A DNA stretch of 64,000 nt from JAYUJH01 sp043765375 (GCA_043765375.1 JAYUJH010000039.1:1-64000), one strand, 5' to 3'. Counted from the first letter of the stretch, positions 8,389 through 17,522 are shown. Numbers and translations are program-made. Notes: generated by a model not told the origin, from the letters alone.

Positions 8389-10182
8389 TCAATAAACTCG
8401 TTTTTTCGGTGGGAAATATTCCACATCGTTGGATAATGTATACAAGTGAACGGGGCGATAATCCAGCGTGACGTTGCCTGCACCATCAATCCAACTGATG
8501 CTATGCTTCATAAAGTTTTCATCATCACGATTTTGGAAATCTTCATGGGCGTGCGCACCACGGCTTTCTTTACGATTATAAGCCGAGTGAACGGTAACCG
8601 CTGATTGCCCGAGCAAATTATCCAACTCTAAGGCTTCAACCAAATCGCTGTTCCATGTTAAATTGCGATCAGCAATTTTAATATCATGGAAAGATTCAAC
8701 TGCTGCATCAATTTTGCGACAACCTTCAGCTAGTGATTCTTCCGCCCTAAATACGGCGGCGTGTTCTTGCATTATTCCTTGCATATTACGCCTCACATCA
8801 GCAACTTTTGTGCCTCCGTCAGCATTGCGGATTTTGTCAAAACGGGCGAGTGAATATTCAGTTGAGTGCTGTGCTGGTTTGCGCTTCGCCATATTCGGGG
8901 TTAGCAATGATTTCGCCCGATGCGCTGCTGCCCGCCCGAATACCACCAAATCCAATAATGAGTTTGAACCCAAACGATTTGCACCATGCACAGAAACGCA
9001 AGCCGCTTCCCCGATTGACATTAATCCTGGAATTACTGCGTCAGGATCGCCCTCATGCAACGTTACCACTTCACCATGATAATTGGTTGGAATCCCGCCC
9101 ATATTATAATGAACCGTTGGCAATACTGGAATTGGTTGTTTAGTTACGTCCACACCAGAGAAAACTCTTGCAGTTTCGGCAATGCCAGGCAAGCGTTCAT
9201 TAATTACATCTGCACCGAGATGATCTAAATGCAAATAAATATGATCACCTTTTGCACCAACTCCACGCCCTTCACGTATTTCAATCGTCATAGAACGGCT
9301 AACCACGTCACGGGAAGCTAAATCTTTAGCTGATGGTGCATATCTTTCCATAAAACGCTCGCCTTTGGAATTGACGAGGTAACCGCCTTCGCCACGAACT
9401 CCCTCAGTTATCAAGCAACCAGCCCCATAAATACCAGTTGGGTGAAACTGAACAAACTCCATATCTTGCAACGGCAATCCTGCACGCAAAGCCATTCCAC
9501 CACCATCACCAGTGCATGTATGTGCGGAGGTGCAAGAAAAATATGCTCGCCCATAACCACCAGTTGCTAACACTACCATGTGCGCATTAAAGCGGTGCAT
9601 TGTTCCATCTTCCAAGTTCCAAGCCAAAATCCCACAACATTCACCATCATCATTCATCAATAAATCAAGAGCGAAATATTCAATAAAAAACTCCGCATCA
9701 TGACGCAATGCTTGAGTATATAATGTATGCAAAATTGCATGCCCTGTGCGGTCAGCGGCGGCACAAGTGCGCTGTGCTGCTGGGCCTTCACCATAATTGG
9801 TTGTCATTCCACCAAATGGTCGCTGATAAATCTTACCTGCTTCAGTTCGTGAGAATGGCACACCATAATGCTCCAACTCAATCACCGCATCAGTTGCATT
9901 TTTGCACATATATTCAATTGCGTCTTGGTCACCCAACCAATCAGAGCCTTTGATGGTGTCATACATATGCCAACGCCAATCATCTTCACCCATATTTCCA
10001 AGTGCTGCACTAATTCCGCCTTGCGCTGCAACTGTGTGGCTGCGAGTTGGAAATACTTTAGATACACAAGCAGTTTTCAAGCCCGCCTGCGCCATACCAA
10101 ATGTTGCGCGAAGTCCTGCGCCTCCAGCCCCAACAACTAGCACATCATGATAATGATCTATAATTTCATAAGATTTATTCAT
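8389..10182 (-). CDS. sdhA: Succinate dehydrogenase flavoprotein subunit
   Basis: 597 residues, normal length. The N-terminal FAD fold is VLVVGAGGAGLRATFGMAQ. RSHTVAAQGGISAALGN contains the histidine that carries covalent 8-alpha-N3-histidyl FAD. The substrate-site blocks QFHPTGIYGAG, TEGVRGEGG and HGANRLGSNSLLDLVVFGR are all present. It oxidises succinate to fumarate on the cytoplasmic face of the inner membrane. The stop codon is 8 bp from the start of the M48 lipoprotein gene. Confidence 0.98.
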   Translation of the reverse strand: MNKSYEIIDHYHDVLVVGAGGAGLRATFGMAQAGLKTACVSKVFPTRSHTVAAQGGISAALGNMGEDDWRWHMYDTIKGSDWLGDQDAIEYMCKNATDAVIELEHYGVPFSRTEAGKIYQRPFGGMTTNYGEGPAAQRTCAAADRTGHAILHTLYTQALRHDAEFFIEYFALDLLMNDDGECCGILAWNLEDGTMHRFNAHMVVLATGGYGRAYFSCTSAHTCTGDGGGMALRAGLPLQDMEFVQFHPTGIYGAGCLITEGVRGEGGYLVNSKGERFMERYAPSAKDLASRDVVSRSMTIEIREGRGVGAKGDHIYLHLDHLGADVINERLPGIAETARVFSGVDVTKQPIPVLPTVHYNMGGIPTNYHGEVVTLHEGDPDAVIPGLMSIGEAACVSVHGANRLGSNSLLDLVVFGRAAAHRAKSLLTPNMAKRKPAQHSTEYSLARFDKIRNADGGTKVADVRRNMQGIMQEHAAVFRAEESLAEGCRKIDAAVESFHDIKIADRNLTWNSDLVEALELDNLLGQSAVTVHSAYNRKESRGAHAHEDFQNRDDENFMKHSISWIDGAGNVTLDYRPVHLYTLSNDVEYFPPKKRVY

Positions 10183-10196
10183 ATATAACCTGTCCT

Positions 10197-10595
10197 TTAA
10201 CCCATAAAATGAAGTGAAAATATTGACATAATGCTGATTAAACCAGCTACCAAAAATGTTAATTTACTCGCTAATAATCCTATTATTTTTAATCTGTGAT
10301 TATGCACATAATCCTCAATAATAACCTGTATCCCGAGGTTAGCATGAAAGAATAATGCGCCAATCAACAAAAATGAAAGCATTGCATTAAGTGGATTTCG
10401 CATCCATTCCACCATATAAAAACTAGTTTCGTCTTGAGTGAACTTCATGATAGAAAATAAAAACCATAGTGATAATGGCGCAACAATCATAGCGGTCAAC
10501 CTTTGCCAAACCCAATGATTAACGCCTTCTTTGGCGGAACCAAGACCTCTTGCATTTGCGAGTGGGGTGCGATATTTATTTTTGCCGTTCGTCAT
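10197..10595 (-). CDS. sdhD: Succinate dehydrogenase membrane anchor subunit
   Basis: 132 residues with three membrane helices. The N terminus has the alphaproteobacterial SdhD pattern TPLANARGLGSAKEGVNHWVWQRLTA. The second helix holds the likely haem b histidine (FFHANLGIQVIIEDYVH). It forms the haem- and quinone-binding anchor with SdhC. It is 14 bp upstream of sdhA. Confidence 0.93.
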   Translation of the reverse strand: MTNGKNKYRTPLANARGLGSAKEGVNHWVWQRLTAMIVAPLSLWFLFSIMKFTQDETSFYMVEWMRNPLNAMLSFLLIGALFFHANLGIQVIIEDYVHNHRLKIIGLLASKLTFLVAGLISIMSIFSLHFMG

Positions 10596-10639
10596 TTATT
10601 AATTTCCTATTAATTCTCGTAACACCTAATTTATAGCAT

Positions 10640-11056
10640 TTAGTTTTTAACAGCAAATAATATATAATACCAAGTTGCTGAAGTTAAGATAGAAGATACC
10701 GCTAAAACCATTAACCCAGTTCGGCGAAGCGCATCCAACTCAAATCCCTTCCCCATATCCCAAAACATGTGCCTTATCCCATTGCACAAATGATAATAAA
10801 ACGCTGCACTCCATGCGATTAATGCGATGCGCCCAATTATGCTAGTAAAACAATTATAAACAAATTCATAAGATTCCATGTCATAAGCCGCTGCATAAAA
10901 CCAATAAGCCATCACCAGCGACCCAAGTGACAAAAACGCACCAGTCAAACGATGCAAAATTGACATAACGGAGGTTATTTGCGGTTTATAAATCTGCAAA
11001 TGAGGCGAAAGAGGACGTTTAGATTTTATTTGCAATTTAGAACTATTTTCAGACAT
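10640..11056 (-). CDS. sdhC: Succinate dehydrogenase cytochrome b556 subunit
   Basis: 138 residues with three membrane helices. RPLSPHLQIYKPQITSVMSI and SILHRLTGAFLS are the family signature, and HLCNGIRHMFWDMG carries the conserved haem-ligand histidine. It is first in the sdh operon. The promoter should lie in 11057-11170, an AT-rich stretch. Confidence 0.95.
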   Translation of the reverse strand: MSENSSKLQIKSKRPLSPHLQIYKPQITSVMSILHRLTGAFLSLGSLVMAYWFYAAAYDMESYEFVYNCFTSIIGRIALIAWSAAFYYHLCNGIRHMFWDMGKGFELDALRRTGLMVLAVSSILTSATWYYILFAVKN

Positions 11057-11173
11057 TATTAAAGCAACCTATTACATAATATATTTATCGCACAAAAATA
11101 TAAGAAAATCATTATGTATTTTATTATATTTTTGCAATCTGTTGTTAACTAACAAATTATGCTAACAAACTAT

Positions 11174-11216
11174 ATAGGGCTTTGATTTGTCACTGCAAAC
11201 CAAAACCCTATTTTTT
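11174..11216. terminator. Hairpin terminator between ctrA and sdhC
   Basis: ATAGGG (11174-11179) pairs with CCCTAT (11206-11211), with inner pairing of the TTTG and CAAA blocks, followed by a T6 run on the plus strand and preceded by A6 on the minus-strand copy. It lies 19 bp past the ctrA stop. The geometry best fits plus-strand termination, but the stem would also form in the ctrA transcript and separate it from the sdhC promoter. Confidence 0.55.
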
Positions 11217-11234
11217 AAGCGTTACCAACTAAAA

Positions 11235-11957
11235 TTAAACTTCAGCTGTGGCTTTTTGCGTAATATCAATAGTCGGCACGGCGTCTGGTTCTTTTAGCAC
11301 GTAACCCCTGCCCCATACTGTTTCAATATAATTTTCACCTTGGGAAGCATCGGAGAGTTTTTTGCGCAATTTGCATACAAATACATCAATGATTTTCAAT
11401 TCAGGCTCATCAATTCCACCATATAAATGGTTCAAAAACATTTCTTTGGTGAGAGTTGATCCCTTGCGAAGTGAAAGCAATTCCAAAATTGCATATTCTT
11501 TGCTGGTTAAATGAATTGGTTTGCTACCAACTTCCACTGACCTTGTATCCAAATTAATCACCAATTTACCAGTGCGAATGATGGATTCCGAATGCCCTTT
11601 GGAACGACGAACAATTGCTTGAATACGAGCGATTAACTCACCTTTGTTGAATGGTTTGGTGAGATAGTCATCTGCGCCATAACCCAAACCTTTAATTTTC
11701 TGATCTGGGCCTGAAAGACCTGATAAAATCAAAACGGGGGTAGCAACTTTTGCTGCTCTAAAACGACGCAAAACCTCATATCCATCAATATCTGGCAACA
11801 TTAAATCTAATATAATTAGATCATAATCATAAATGCGCCCAATTTCCAAACCCTCTTCACCAAGCTCGGTTGTATCACAAATAATCCCTTCTGATGCAAG
11901 CGAAAGCTCAATCGCTTTTGCCGTTGACGCGTCATCTTCAACTAATAATACCCGCAT
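11235..11957 (-). CDS. ctrA: Cell-cycle response regulator CtrA
   Basis: 240 residues, OmpR/PhoB class. Receiver domain 1-120 has the acidic pocket (VEDD), phospho-acceptor Asp51 in LIILDLMLPD and Lys in LTKPFNKGE. The winged-helix domain (about 125-230) contains LTSKEYAILELL and the CtrA-type RKGSTLTKEMFLNHLYGG followed by VWGRGYVL. In alphaproteobacteria CtrA controls cell division, flagella and replication by binding TTAA-N7-TTAA. The last residues are AEV rather than the terminal Ala-Ala degron of Caulobacter CtrA, so ClpXP turnover may differ. It is autonomous, with its own ~330 bp upstream region. Confidence 0.95.
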   Translation of the reverse strand: MRVLLVEDDASTAKAIELSLASEGIICDTTELGEEGLEIGRIYDYDLIILDLMLPDIDGYEVLRRFRAAKVATPVLILSGLSGPDQKIKGLGYGADDYLTKPFNKGELIARIQAIVRRSKGHSESIIRTGKLVINLDTRSVEVGSKPIHLTSKEYAILELLSLRKGSTLTKEMFLNHLYGGIDEPELKIIDVFVCKLRKKLSDASQGENYIETVWGRGYVLKEPDAVPTIDITQKATAEV

Positions 11958-12285
11958 AAAAAACCTCTAAAAAATTAAAACTTCTATAAAATTAAAACTT
12001 GTAATCATAAATAATATGGTAACTAATAACACAGCAATAAGTTAATTATATATTAACGCAACAAATAAAAGCAACACACAAACATTACAAATGTTTAATG
12101 AAATCAAGCCATACCTGACAATAATCGTGATAATAAAATAATTAACAATTCAAATAATAATCAACTTGTTAATAAATAGCAATCATTTATATTAACATTT
12201 TAATAATAATTAGATTATAAGTGCTTCAGCACTGCATAACTTTACGAACTTTACATGTGTGAAATTATAAAGGTAAAATGTTATA
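11958..12285. promoter_or_regulatory. AT-rich regulatory gap upstream of ctrA
   Basis: 328 bp with no gene. It contains the ctrA promoter region, a direct repeat of AAATTAAAACTT about 17 bp apart close to the ctrA start (about 11970-12000), one perfect CtrA box (listed separately), and the downstream flank of the aminopropyltransferase gene that ends at 12286. No convincing terminator is seen for that operon. Confidence 0.5.
12042..12056. promoter_or_regulatory. CtrA box TTAA-N7-TTAA upstream of ctrA
   Basis: TTAATTATATATTAA is a perfect match to the CtrA consensus and lies 85 bp upstream of the ctrA start codon, a normal place for autoregulation. In AT-rich DNA such a match arises by chance roughly once per 10 kb, so position rather than sequence alone supports the call. 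Confidence 0.6.
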
Positions 12286-13803
12286 TTAGCGATAATATTT
12301 CCAACCACCAAGATAATAATCCAAAATTATCGGCTTGTCTAACTGATTAATTTTTGCATCTTTTGCTTGCAAATCCTTAGAAAACTTCATCATTTGCGGG
12401 ATTAAATCTGCTGACAAATAACGAGTTGCAACATTAAAATGCGGTGATTTCATATTTAATTTAGCATTGCTTGCCAGAACAAAACCCCACTCACCAAACG
12501 ATGGAACATTAACATGATACGGGTAAATATGCGCAAATCCAGCAGATTGCACCGTGTTTGCCACACTCCAAAAAGCATATGGTGCATAATATGGGCTGGT
12601 TGCTTGCGTCACTAGCAACCCTTGTGAGGTTAAATTATGCTGCGCTAAACGATAAAAATGCTTGCTATATAACCTCGCCAACCCACTATTATTTGGGTCG
12701 GGTAAATCAGCAATTATCAAATCAAACAAGCGAGAATTATCCTGCAAAAAACCAAACGCATCAGCATTAATAATTTTCACTTTATCCGCAAATAAACTGC
12801 GCTCATTCAACGCCAGCAAATGCGAATTATTGCGGGCAAGTTCGGTTATGGTGCTATCCAAATCCACCAAAACCACCTCGTCAATATCATGTTTTAGCAG
12901 CTCCCGCACCGCCAAACCATCACCCGCGCCAAGCAGCAATACTCGCTTAATTGGGGTTGTTGTTGTCGCAAAAGCCACATGCACCAATGATTCATGATAA
13001 CGATATTCATCAACAGAAGAAAACTGCAAATTACCGTCCAAAAACAGGCGTATATCGTCACGATCTTTGGTTAAAATAATACGTTGATATTTTGATTGTT
13101 TGCTATAAATTATGCGATCTTCATATAACGCCTCGTCCCAATTTTTGAGGAAAATATTAGCAAAAATTATCATTGCAACCAGCAACAAAGTGATGCAAAC
13201 ACCTACCAACATCAATGATTTGCGCCGTGATATTTCATCTACAAACACATGCAGCACCACAAACCCAACTGACATATTCACAAAGCCAAACAATAATGAT
13301 GATTGATAAACGCCAATCCAAGGCAGCAACATAAACGGAAATGCGATTGTTGCAAGCAATGCTCCAAAATAATCAAATGATAAAATATTAGCAATATTGA
13401 TTTTTAAGGCAAAATATCGCTCCATTAAACGAGTTAAAAATGGTATCTCCAAGCCAATTAACACGCCAATGCTTATGGTGAAAATCAGGTAACATGCAAT
13501 AAAATATGGCGTATAAGCATAAGCAAAATAAAGGGCGGGAACGCTAATTCCACCAATTAATGCTAGGGCAATTTCAACACGGACAAAATGGTTGAGAATG
13601 TTATGTTCAATATATTTTGAAAGCAATGTGCCAACGCCCATCGCCGCCATATATATACCAATGGTAAGCGAGAAAAACTTGACGCTATCACCTAAAAAAT
13701 ATGAGGCAGTTGTGGCGATTAACAACTCATATATAATGGAGCATAGCCCCGAAATGAACGCTGCAAATATCAGTGCATGTGAATGTTTTTTCTCAACTGA
13801 CAA
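12286..13803 (-). CDS. Membrane-anchored aminopropyltransferase (spermidine synthase family)
   Basis: 505 residues. About 200 N-terminal residues form six to seven membrane helices (FAAFISGLCSIIYELLIA onward), a fusion seen in membrane spermidine synthase homologues. The C-terminal half is the SpeE methyltransferase-like fold: RVLLLGAGDGLAVRELLKH binds decarboxylated AdoMet, VVLVDLD is the acidic strand, and IIADLPDPNNS with LARLYSKHFY carries the catalytic-site aspartates. The predicted reaction moves an aminopropyl group to putrescine or another amine at the membrane. TTG 13803 is the only start, as an in-frame TAA lies just upstream. It is last in the speD-PspA operon, after a 103 bp gap. 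The true acceptor is unknown. Confidence 0.85.
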   Translation of the reverse strand: MSVEKKHSHALIFAAFISGLCSIIYELLIATTASYFLGDSVKFFSLTIGIYMAAMGVGTLLSKYIEHNILNHFVRVEIALALIGGISVPALYFAYAYTPYFIACYLIFTISIGVLIGLEIPFLTRLMERYFALKINIANILSFDYFGALLATIAFPFMLLPWIGVYQSSLLFGFVNMSVGFVVLHVFVDEISRRKSLMLVGVCITLLLVAMIIFANIFLKNWDEALYEDRIIYSKQSKYQRIILTKDRDDIRLFLDGNLQFSSVDEYRYHESLVHVAFATTTTPIKRVLLLGAGDGLAVRELLKHDIDEVVLVDLDSTITELARNNSHLLALNERSLFADKVKIINADAFGFLQDNSRLFDLIIADLPDPNNSGLARLYSKHFYRLAQHNLTSQGLLVTQATSPYYAPYAFWSVANTVQSAGFAHIYPYHVNVPSFGEWGFVLASNAKLNMKSPHFNVATRYLSADLIPQMMKFSKDLQAKDAKINQLDKPIILDYYLGGWKYYR

Positions 13804-13906
13804 TGTTATTTACCGATTTTATCCACCAAAATCATATGCTGAAATTATATCCTAAAATTGTTTTTTTGCGATTATTTGCTACAAATTATTTGACTATTTG
13901 CCACAA

Positions 13907-14134
13907 CTATTTGCCACTTTCTGGCCCGCCCCCAATACGATTTGTGCCACTGACACTGCCCCCACGGTTGCTTCTGTCAAAATAAGTGCTGGGTGCGCCA
14001 AAATACCAAAATGACGGCGCAGAATGATAGCCATGATAACCCATATAACCATATCCACCCCTCGCTAATGGAATTAATGCGAAATAAATCATAGCTATTG
14101 CAGCGATTAACATAGTTTTAAGATTAATCATCAT
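13907..14134 (-). CDS. Small Gly/Tyr-rich membrane protein of the PspA operon
   Basis: About 75 residues from ATG 14134, which overlaps the stop of the preceding gene and follows an AGGTG ribosome site; ATG 14131 is equally possible. One N-terminal membrane helix (TMLIAAIAMIYFALIPLA) is followed by a Gly/Tyr/His-rich tail (GGYGYMGYHGYHSAPSFW) and a Gly/Ser-rich end. No family recognised. Translational coupling places it firmly in the operon. Confidence 0.65.
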   Translation of the reverse strand: MMINLKTMLIAAIAMIYFALIPLARGGYGYMGYHGYHSAPSFWYFGAPSTYFDRSNRGGSVSGTNRIGGGPESGK

Positions 14135-14807
14135 CACCTGCGCTTTCAACCGCTTTGGCGATTAATTTTGAAATGGTTTTTGCCCGCATTTCCTCAATAG
14201 CCAACCCACAAATTATCAAAACCAACCCTAATATAAAATGTGGAATACCGCTACCAAGCCGTTGACTAATGCGCAATTGTAACTCATCAATATTAGCATT
14301 ACCTTGCGCTTTTATGCTCAAAAAATATTTGCCCGCCTCAGGAAAGGTGATTTTCATTTCATATTCATCGTAAGATTCCTCCCAATTGCCATCATCATAA
14401 CCAGATTCATGCCAAAACTCATCGCCAAATGAAAATAGATATTGTTTGTTTTCGTCTAAAACTTCGCCTTCCACAAAAGCCCATGAGTTGTTAGGGAGTG
14501 AAGTTGAGATTTCAATACCAACCACCTGTTTTGCCTTGGTTATTTCAATTGGACCAATCAGCGCAATTTCTCTGCCGTCATCTTCGTCATCAGCGTTTTC
14601 ACTTTGATAATTTTCACTCAAACTATAATTGGCAGTGTTAATTTTTCCGTCATATAATTTACTTGTTTCAAAGGTGAAAATCCAAGCGGTAAAAAAACAT
14701 AGCAACGCCGCACAAATAAACAATGATGAAAGCGATAATAAATCGTGACCACGGCGCAATTCCATCGCTTTATTTTGGTGCAATCTATCCGATAAACGAT
14801 AAGCCAT
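14124..14807 (-). CDS. Membrane protein with a periplasmic beta-rich domain, PspA operon
   Basis: 227 residues from ATG 14807, with AAGG 8 bp upstream and 10 bp after the DUF350 stop. A membrane helix at about 28-48 (LSSLFICAALLCFFTAWIF) and another near 190-208 (FILGLVLIICGLAIEEM) enclose an acidic, predicted all-beta domain (IEITKAKQVVGIEISTSL, YEMKITFPEAGKYFLSIKA) that should sit in the periplasm. The beta pattern resembles carbohydrate- or lipid-binding jelly rolls, but I cannot name the family. Its place in the operon suggests an envelope sensor or scaffold for the PspA-DUF350 module. Confidence 0.7.
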   Translation of the reverse strand: MAYRLSDRLHQNKAMELRRGHDLLSLSSLFICAALLCFFTAWIFTFETSKLYDGKINTANYSLSENYQSENADDEDDGREIALIGPIEITKAKQVVGIEISTSLPNNSWAFVEGEVLDENKQYLFSFGDEFWHESGYDDGNWEESYDEYEMKITFPEAGKYFLSIKAQGNANIDELQLRISQRLGSGIPHFILGLVLIICGLAIEEMRAKTISKLIAKAVESAGDDD

Positions 14808-14817
14808 AATAACAACC

Positions 14818-15654
14818 TTAAGCCGCAATCACCATTGAGGCAGAAATCACTAAAACTGCCTCCAAGAAACCAGCTCCGATATTTTTATCCGCCGATATTT
14901 CTTTAGCAAGTGAAATATTTGGCACAACATTATGGTTGAAAAACCAACGCAATCCCACCAAAAATGCAAATGCAAACAGATTTGAAACAGCAAACTCAGT
15001 CAAATCCTGCTGCCAATTGGTGAAATCACCAGCAGAAGAATGCATGATAATAATCGCAAGCGCAATCAAATTGCCCGCAAATGCAACACCCGCCGCTATG
15101 TTACCATTTTGCAATTCCTGATGCACATCATAAGGCGATAACTTCTCATAAATCTTACTAAATCCCGCCAATGAAAGTTGACCCAGCACAAAAAATATAA
15201 TCGCAGTTAGCGCATTGCCACCCTGCCCCGAAACTGCCCCTGCTGCAATCACCCCCGTTGCGATATAAATACCACAATGAACTGCTCCAACTGCCACATT
15301 TCGTTGTGAAATCAACTGTTTAGTGTTGCAAAACTTGCGCAAAATTAACCGCTCATTAAACAAACGAGAGGCATTTAGTAGCAACAAACCCAAAACTGCA
15401 TATCCCCCAACTATCAGCAAATCATGCAACAACCCCGATGACGGCCCAAGCAACGCTCCAACAAAAATCACTGCCGTTGCTAAATAATAACCACTCATAG
15501 CAACTGCTACCGCTAGATTATCAGTTGCCACCAGTTCCGCATCAATATTATACGAACAACAAGCATTTTTTAGCCATTTTGCCAACAAAAATATCAACAA
15601 ATAAAGCCCAGTGAATGCACCGCCATTTAATATTTCAGCGACTAACTCACCCAT
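14818..15654 (-). CDS. yjfL: DUF350 family membrane protein (YjfL-like), four repeats
   Basis: 278 residues from ATG 15654, 13 bp after the DUF2491 stop and preceded by GCGAGA; the longer frame from 15699 overlaps that gene and is less likely. The chain holds four DUF350-type units, each opening with an N(L/V/I)(A/G)xG-like turn into a membrane helix: NLAVAVAMSGYYLA, NVAVGAVHCGIYIATG, NIAAGVAFAGNLIALA and NIGAGFLEAVLVISAS. E. coli YjfL is about half this length. DUF350 proteins are inner membrane partners of YjfJ/PspA-type proteins; function unproven. Confidence 0.88.
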   Translation of the reverse strand: MGELVAEILNGGAFTGLYLLIFLLAKWLKNACCSYNIDAELVATDNLAVAVAMSGYYLATAVIFVGALLGPSSGLLHDLLIVGGYAVLGLLLLNASRLFNERLILRKFCNTKQLISQRNVAVGAVHCGIYIATGVIAAGAVSGQGGNALTAIIFFVLGQLSLAGFSKIYEKLSPYDVHQELQNGNIAAGVAFAGNLIALAIIIMHSSAGDFTNWQQDLTEFAVSNLFAFAFLVGLRWFFNHNVVPNISLAKEISADKNIGAGFLEAVLVISASMVIAA

Positions 15655-15667
15655 ATATTTTTCTCGC

Positions 15668-16321
15668 TCATATATTTTTGCTCGGCCACATTTCTTCAAG
15701 TGCGGTTAATTCATGATAAATTGTGGCGCATGCTTCAATCTCACCGCTAGCATAAACCTCAATTTCAATGGAAAACTCTCCGCTTTTATCCTCCAAAATG
15801 TAGGATTCAAACTTTTCTTGCCTCAACATTTCTTCGTCACTTAAATATCTCGCATCACCTTTCACGAAAGAGCCAACGACTTTATCATCAACTTCAGCAT
15901 AATTATTGACCAACCAATCCTCAAAACCAGCGAGTTTCCACGCTAATTTTAAGTTACCACCCAGCCCCTTTTGCAAAATCTTCTCTAATGCTTCAACGCC
16001 AATCACGCTTTCAAAATCTGGCTTTGGTATTTTTTTGCAAATACCCAAATATTCATCGCCATCTTCCTCCTCAACCATCATATAAAATAATTCGCCCGCC
16101 CGTCCTTTTAATACAATTTCGGGATAACATAAATTGCCGTATATATAAGTATTTATTTGCGCAACCTCAAACTCTTTGTTGCTCAATTCTGCTTGCGGGA
16201 GATATGCAAACTTCAATATATCACCCGTACGAATGTCACGAGGGTGCGTCAAGCGTCGCTCCGTTGGAACCGCCGCCGCACTACCTCCGCTTGCAAAAAT
16301 TGCCCTCAATAATCCTAACAT
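15668..16321 (-). CDS. yjfK: DUF2491 family protein (YjfK-like)
   Basis: 217 residues, soluble. The first conserved block is RTGDILKFAYLPQAELSNKE, and the C-terminal strands read EIEVYASGEIEACATIYHE. Its position directly after a PspA homologue and before DUF350 matches the yjfI-yjfJ-yjfK-yjfL order of E. coli. No enzymatic motif is visible. A second gene in this window (56410-57684) has the same fold pattern. Confidence 0.88.
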   Translation of the reverse strand: MLGLLRAIFASGGSAAAVPTERRLTHPRDIRTGDILKFAYLPQAELSNKEFEVAQINTYIYGNLCYPEIVLKGRAGELFYMMVEEEDGDEYLGICKKIPKPDFESVIGVEALEKILQKGLGGNLKLAWKLAGFEDWLVNNYAEVDDKVVGSFVKGDARYLSDEEMLRQEKFESYILEDKSGEFSIEIEVYASGEIEACATIYHELTALEEMWPSKNI

Positions 16322-16338
16322 TTTAATAGCCCTAACAT

Positions 16339-17031
16339 TTATGCACTCTTTTTCGCTTTCAACGCCGCCAAAATATCATTAGCTTTGCTACCATCTTGCG
16401 TTATTCCTGCATCACGCAGTTTTTTCTCCAAATCTGCCCCATCAAACTCATCTTGCAAGGTTTCGCCTGCTTTGAGTCTATCCTCCAAATCATCCTGCTT
16501 TTGCTTAATACGATCCAAAGATTCCTTTGCTGTCAACAACTTAGAAGATCCAGCTGCATAATTTGCGGTAATCGCCGTTGTTGCTTTCTGCACGCTTGCT
16601 GTTGTTTTCACCATCACCAACTGACGCTGCATATCCGCCAATGATTTGCTCGTTTGCTTAATCAAGTTTTTCAAACGGGTTGCGTGTGCTGCAAAACTTT
16701 CCTGCGCTTTACGTTGAATATCAAGCTCACCTTGGATTTCAGCAATTTTTTGCGCAATTTCCAACGCCAAAGTTTCATCGTTTTTTTCCAACGCTTTGGT
16801 TGCATAATCTTCATGTTTTTTCACATCTTGCATCAAAGTTTCAATTTTGCGTGCTGCTTGCATTTCCTTCGCCATAACTTCCGTCAAGTCACGCTTGGCT
16901 TTATCCAACGCCAAATCGGCATCTTTAATTTCCTGCTCAAAAATCCTCACACTGTTGCTATCAACGATTGATTCCCCAAGCTCCCTTGCTCCACCACGAA
17001 TTGCTGTAAATATTTTCTCTATTAATGACAT
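16339..17031 (-). CDS. yjfJ: PspA/IM30 family protein (YjfJ-like)
   Basis: 230 residues, almost wholly helical coiled coil. The N terminus (MSLIEKIFTAIRGGARELGE) is the amphipathic membrane-binding helix, then long heptads (QEIKDADLALDKAKRDLTEV, QKIAEIQGELDIQRKAQ) form the ESCRT-III-like hairpin. PspA/IM30/Vipp1 proteins polymerise on damaged membranes. The DUF2170/DUF2491/DUF350 neighbours point to the YjfJ branch rather than the classical pspABC operon. No pspB, pspC or pspF is present. GGAG precedes ATG 17031. Confidence 0.93.
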   Translation of the reverse strand: MSLIEKIFTAIRGGARELGESIVDSNSVRIFEQEIKDADLALDKAKRDLTEVMAKEMQAARKIETLMQDVKKHEDYATKALEKNDETLALEIAQKIAEIQGELDIQRKAQESFAAHATRLKNLIKQTSKSLADMQRQLVMVKTTASVQKATTAITANYAAGSSKLLTAKESLDRIKQKQDDLEDRLKAGETLQDEFDGADLEKKLRDAGITQDGSKANDILAALKAKKSA

Positions 17032-17061
17032 ATTATTCTCCTAATTTTTATAATAAATATC

Positions 17062-17475
17062 TTATACTAAATAATCTTTCATGGCGTTAATTGCTTCAAT
17101 ACTATTGCTGCTAAGTGTTTCAATTTCATGCACAATTTCCAATAATGATGAGGCGGTTGAAAGCGCACCATAAACCACATATTGCTCACCAATTTTGGCA
17201 AAAGATGAAAGCGGCATACTGACATTTGCGCTAAGCATTGCATCATTCATTTCCGCAATTTTTGCTGGTTTAATTTCCTGCATTTTGAACAAATATGCGA
17301 TGCAAAGCACCTGTTCTTCACTCACAGAAAGAAAAATCGGCAATTCTTCACGATCTTCCACTTCAATGCGCAAAACTTCCGCCCCTGAAATCGCCTCAAC
17401 ATTAAAACCAAGCCCATGTTGCGCAATTTTGCCATGCAGTGCTAAGTCTGTTTGCAACTTTTTAATATCAATCAT
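17062..17475 (-). CDS. yjfI: DUF2170 family protein (YjfI-like)
   Basis: 137 residues, soluble. VEAISGAEVLRIEVEDREEL, PIFLSVSEEQVLCIAYLF and LPLSSFAKIGEQYVVYGALS match the DUF2170 pattern, and the gene sits directly upstream of the pspA homologue, as in E. coli yjfI-yjfJ. Fold and role resemble small chaperone-like partners, but nothing is proven. Confidence 0.88.
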   Translation of the reverse strand: MIDIKKLQTDLALHGKIAQHGLGFNVEAISGAEVLRIEVEDREELPIFLSVSEEQVLCIAYLFKMQEIKPAKIAEMNDAMLSANVSMPLSSFAKIGEQYVVYGALSTASSLLEIVHEIETLSSNSIEAINAMKDYLV

Positions 17476-17522
17476 TTTTATTGTTCCTCATTTTTACTAA
17501 TTTTAATTTTCGCACGTTAGCA

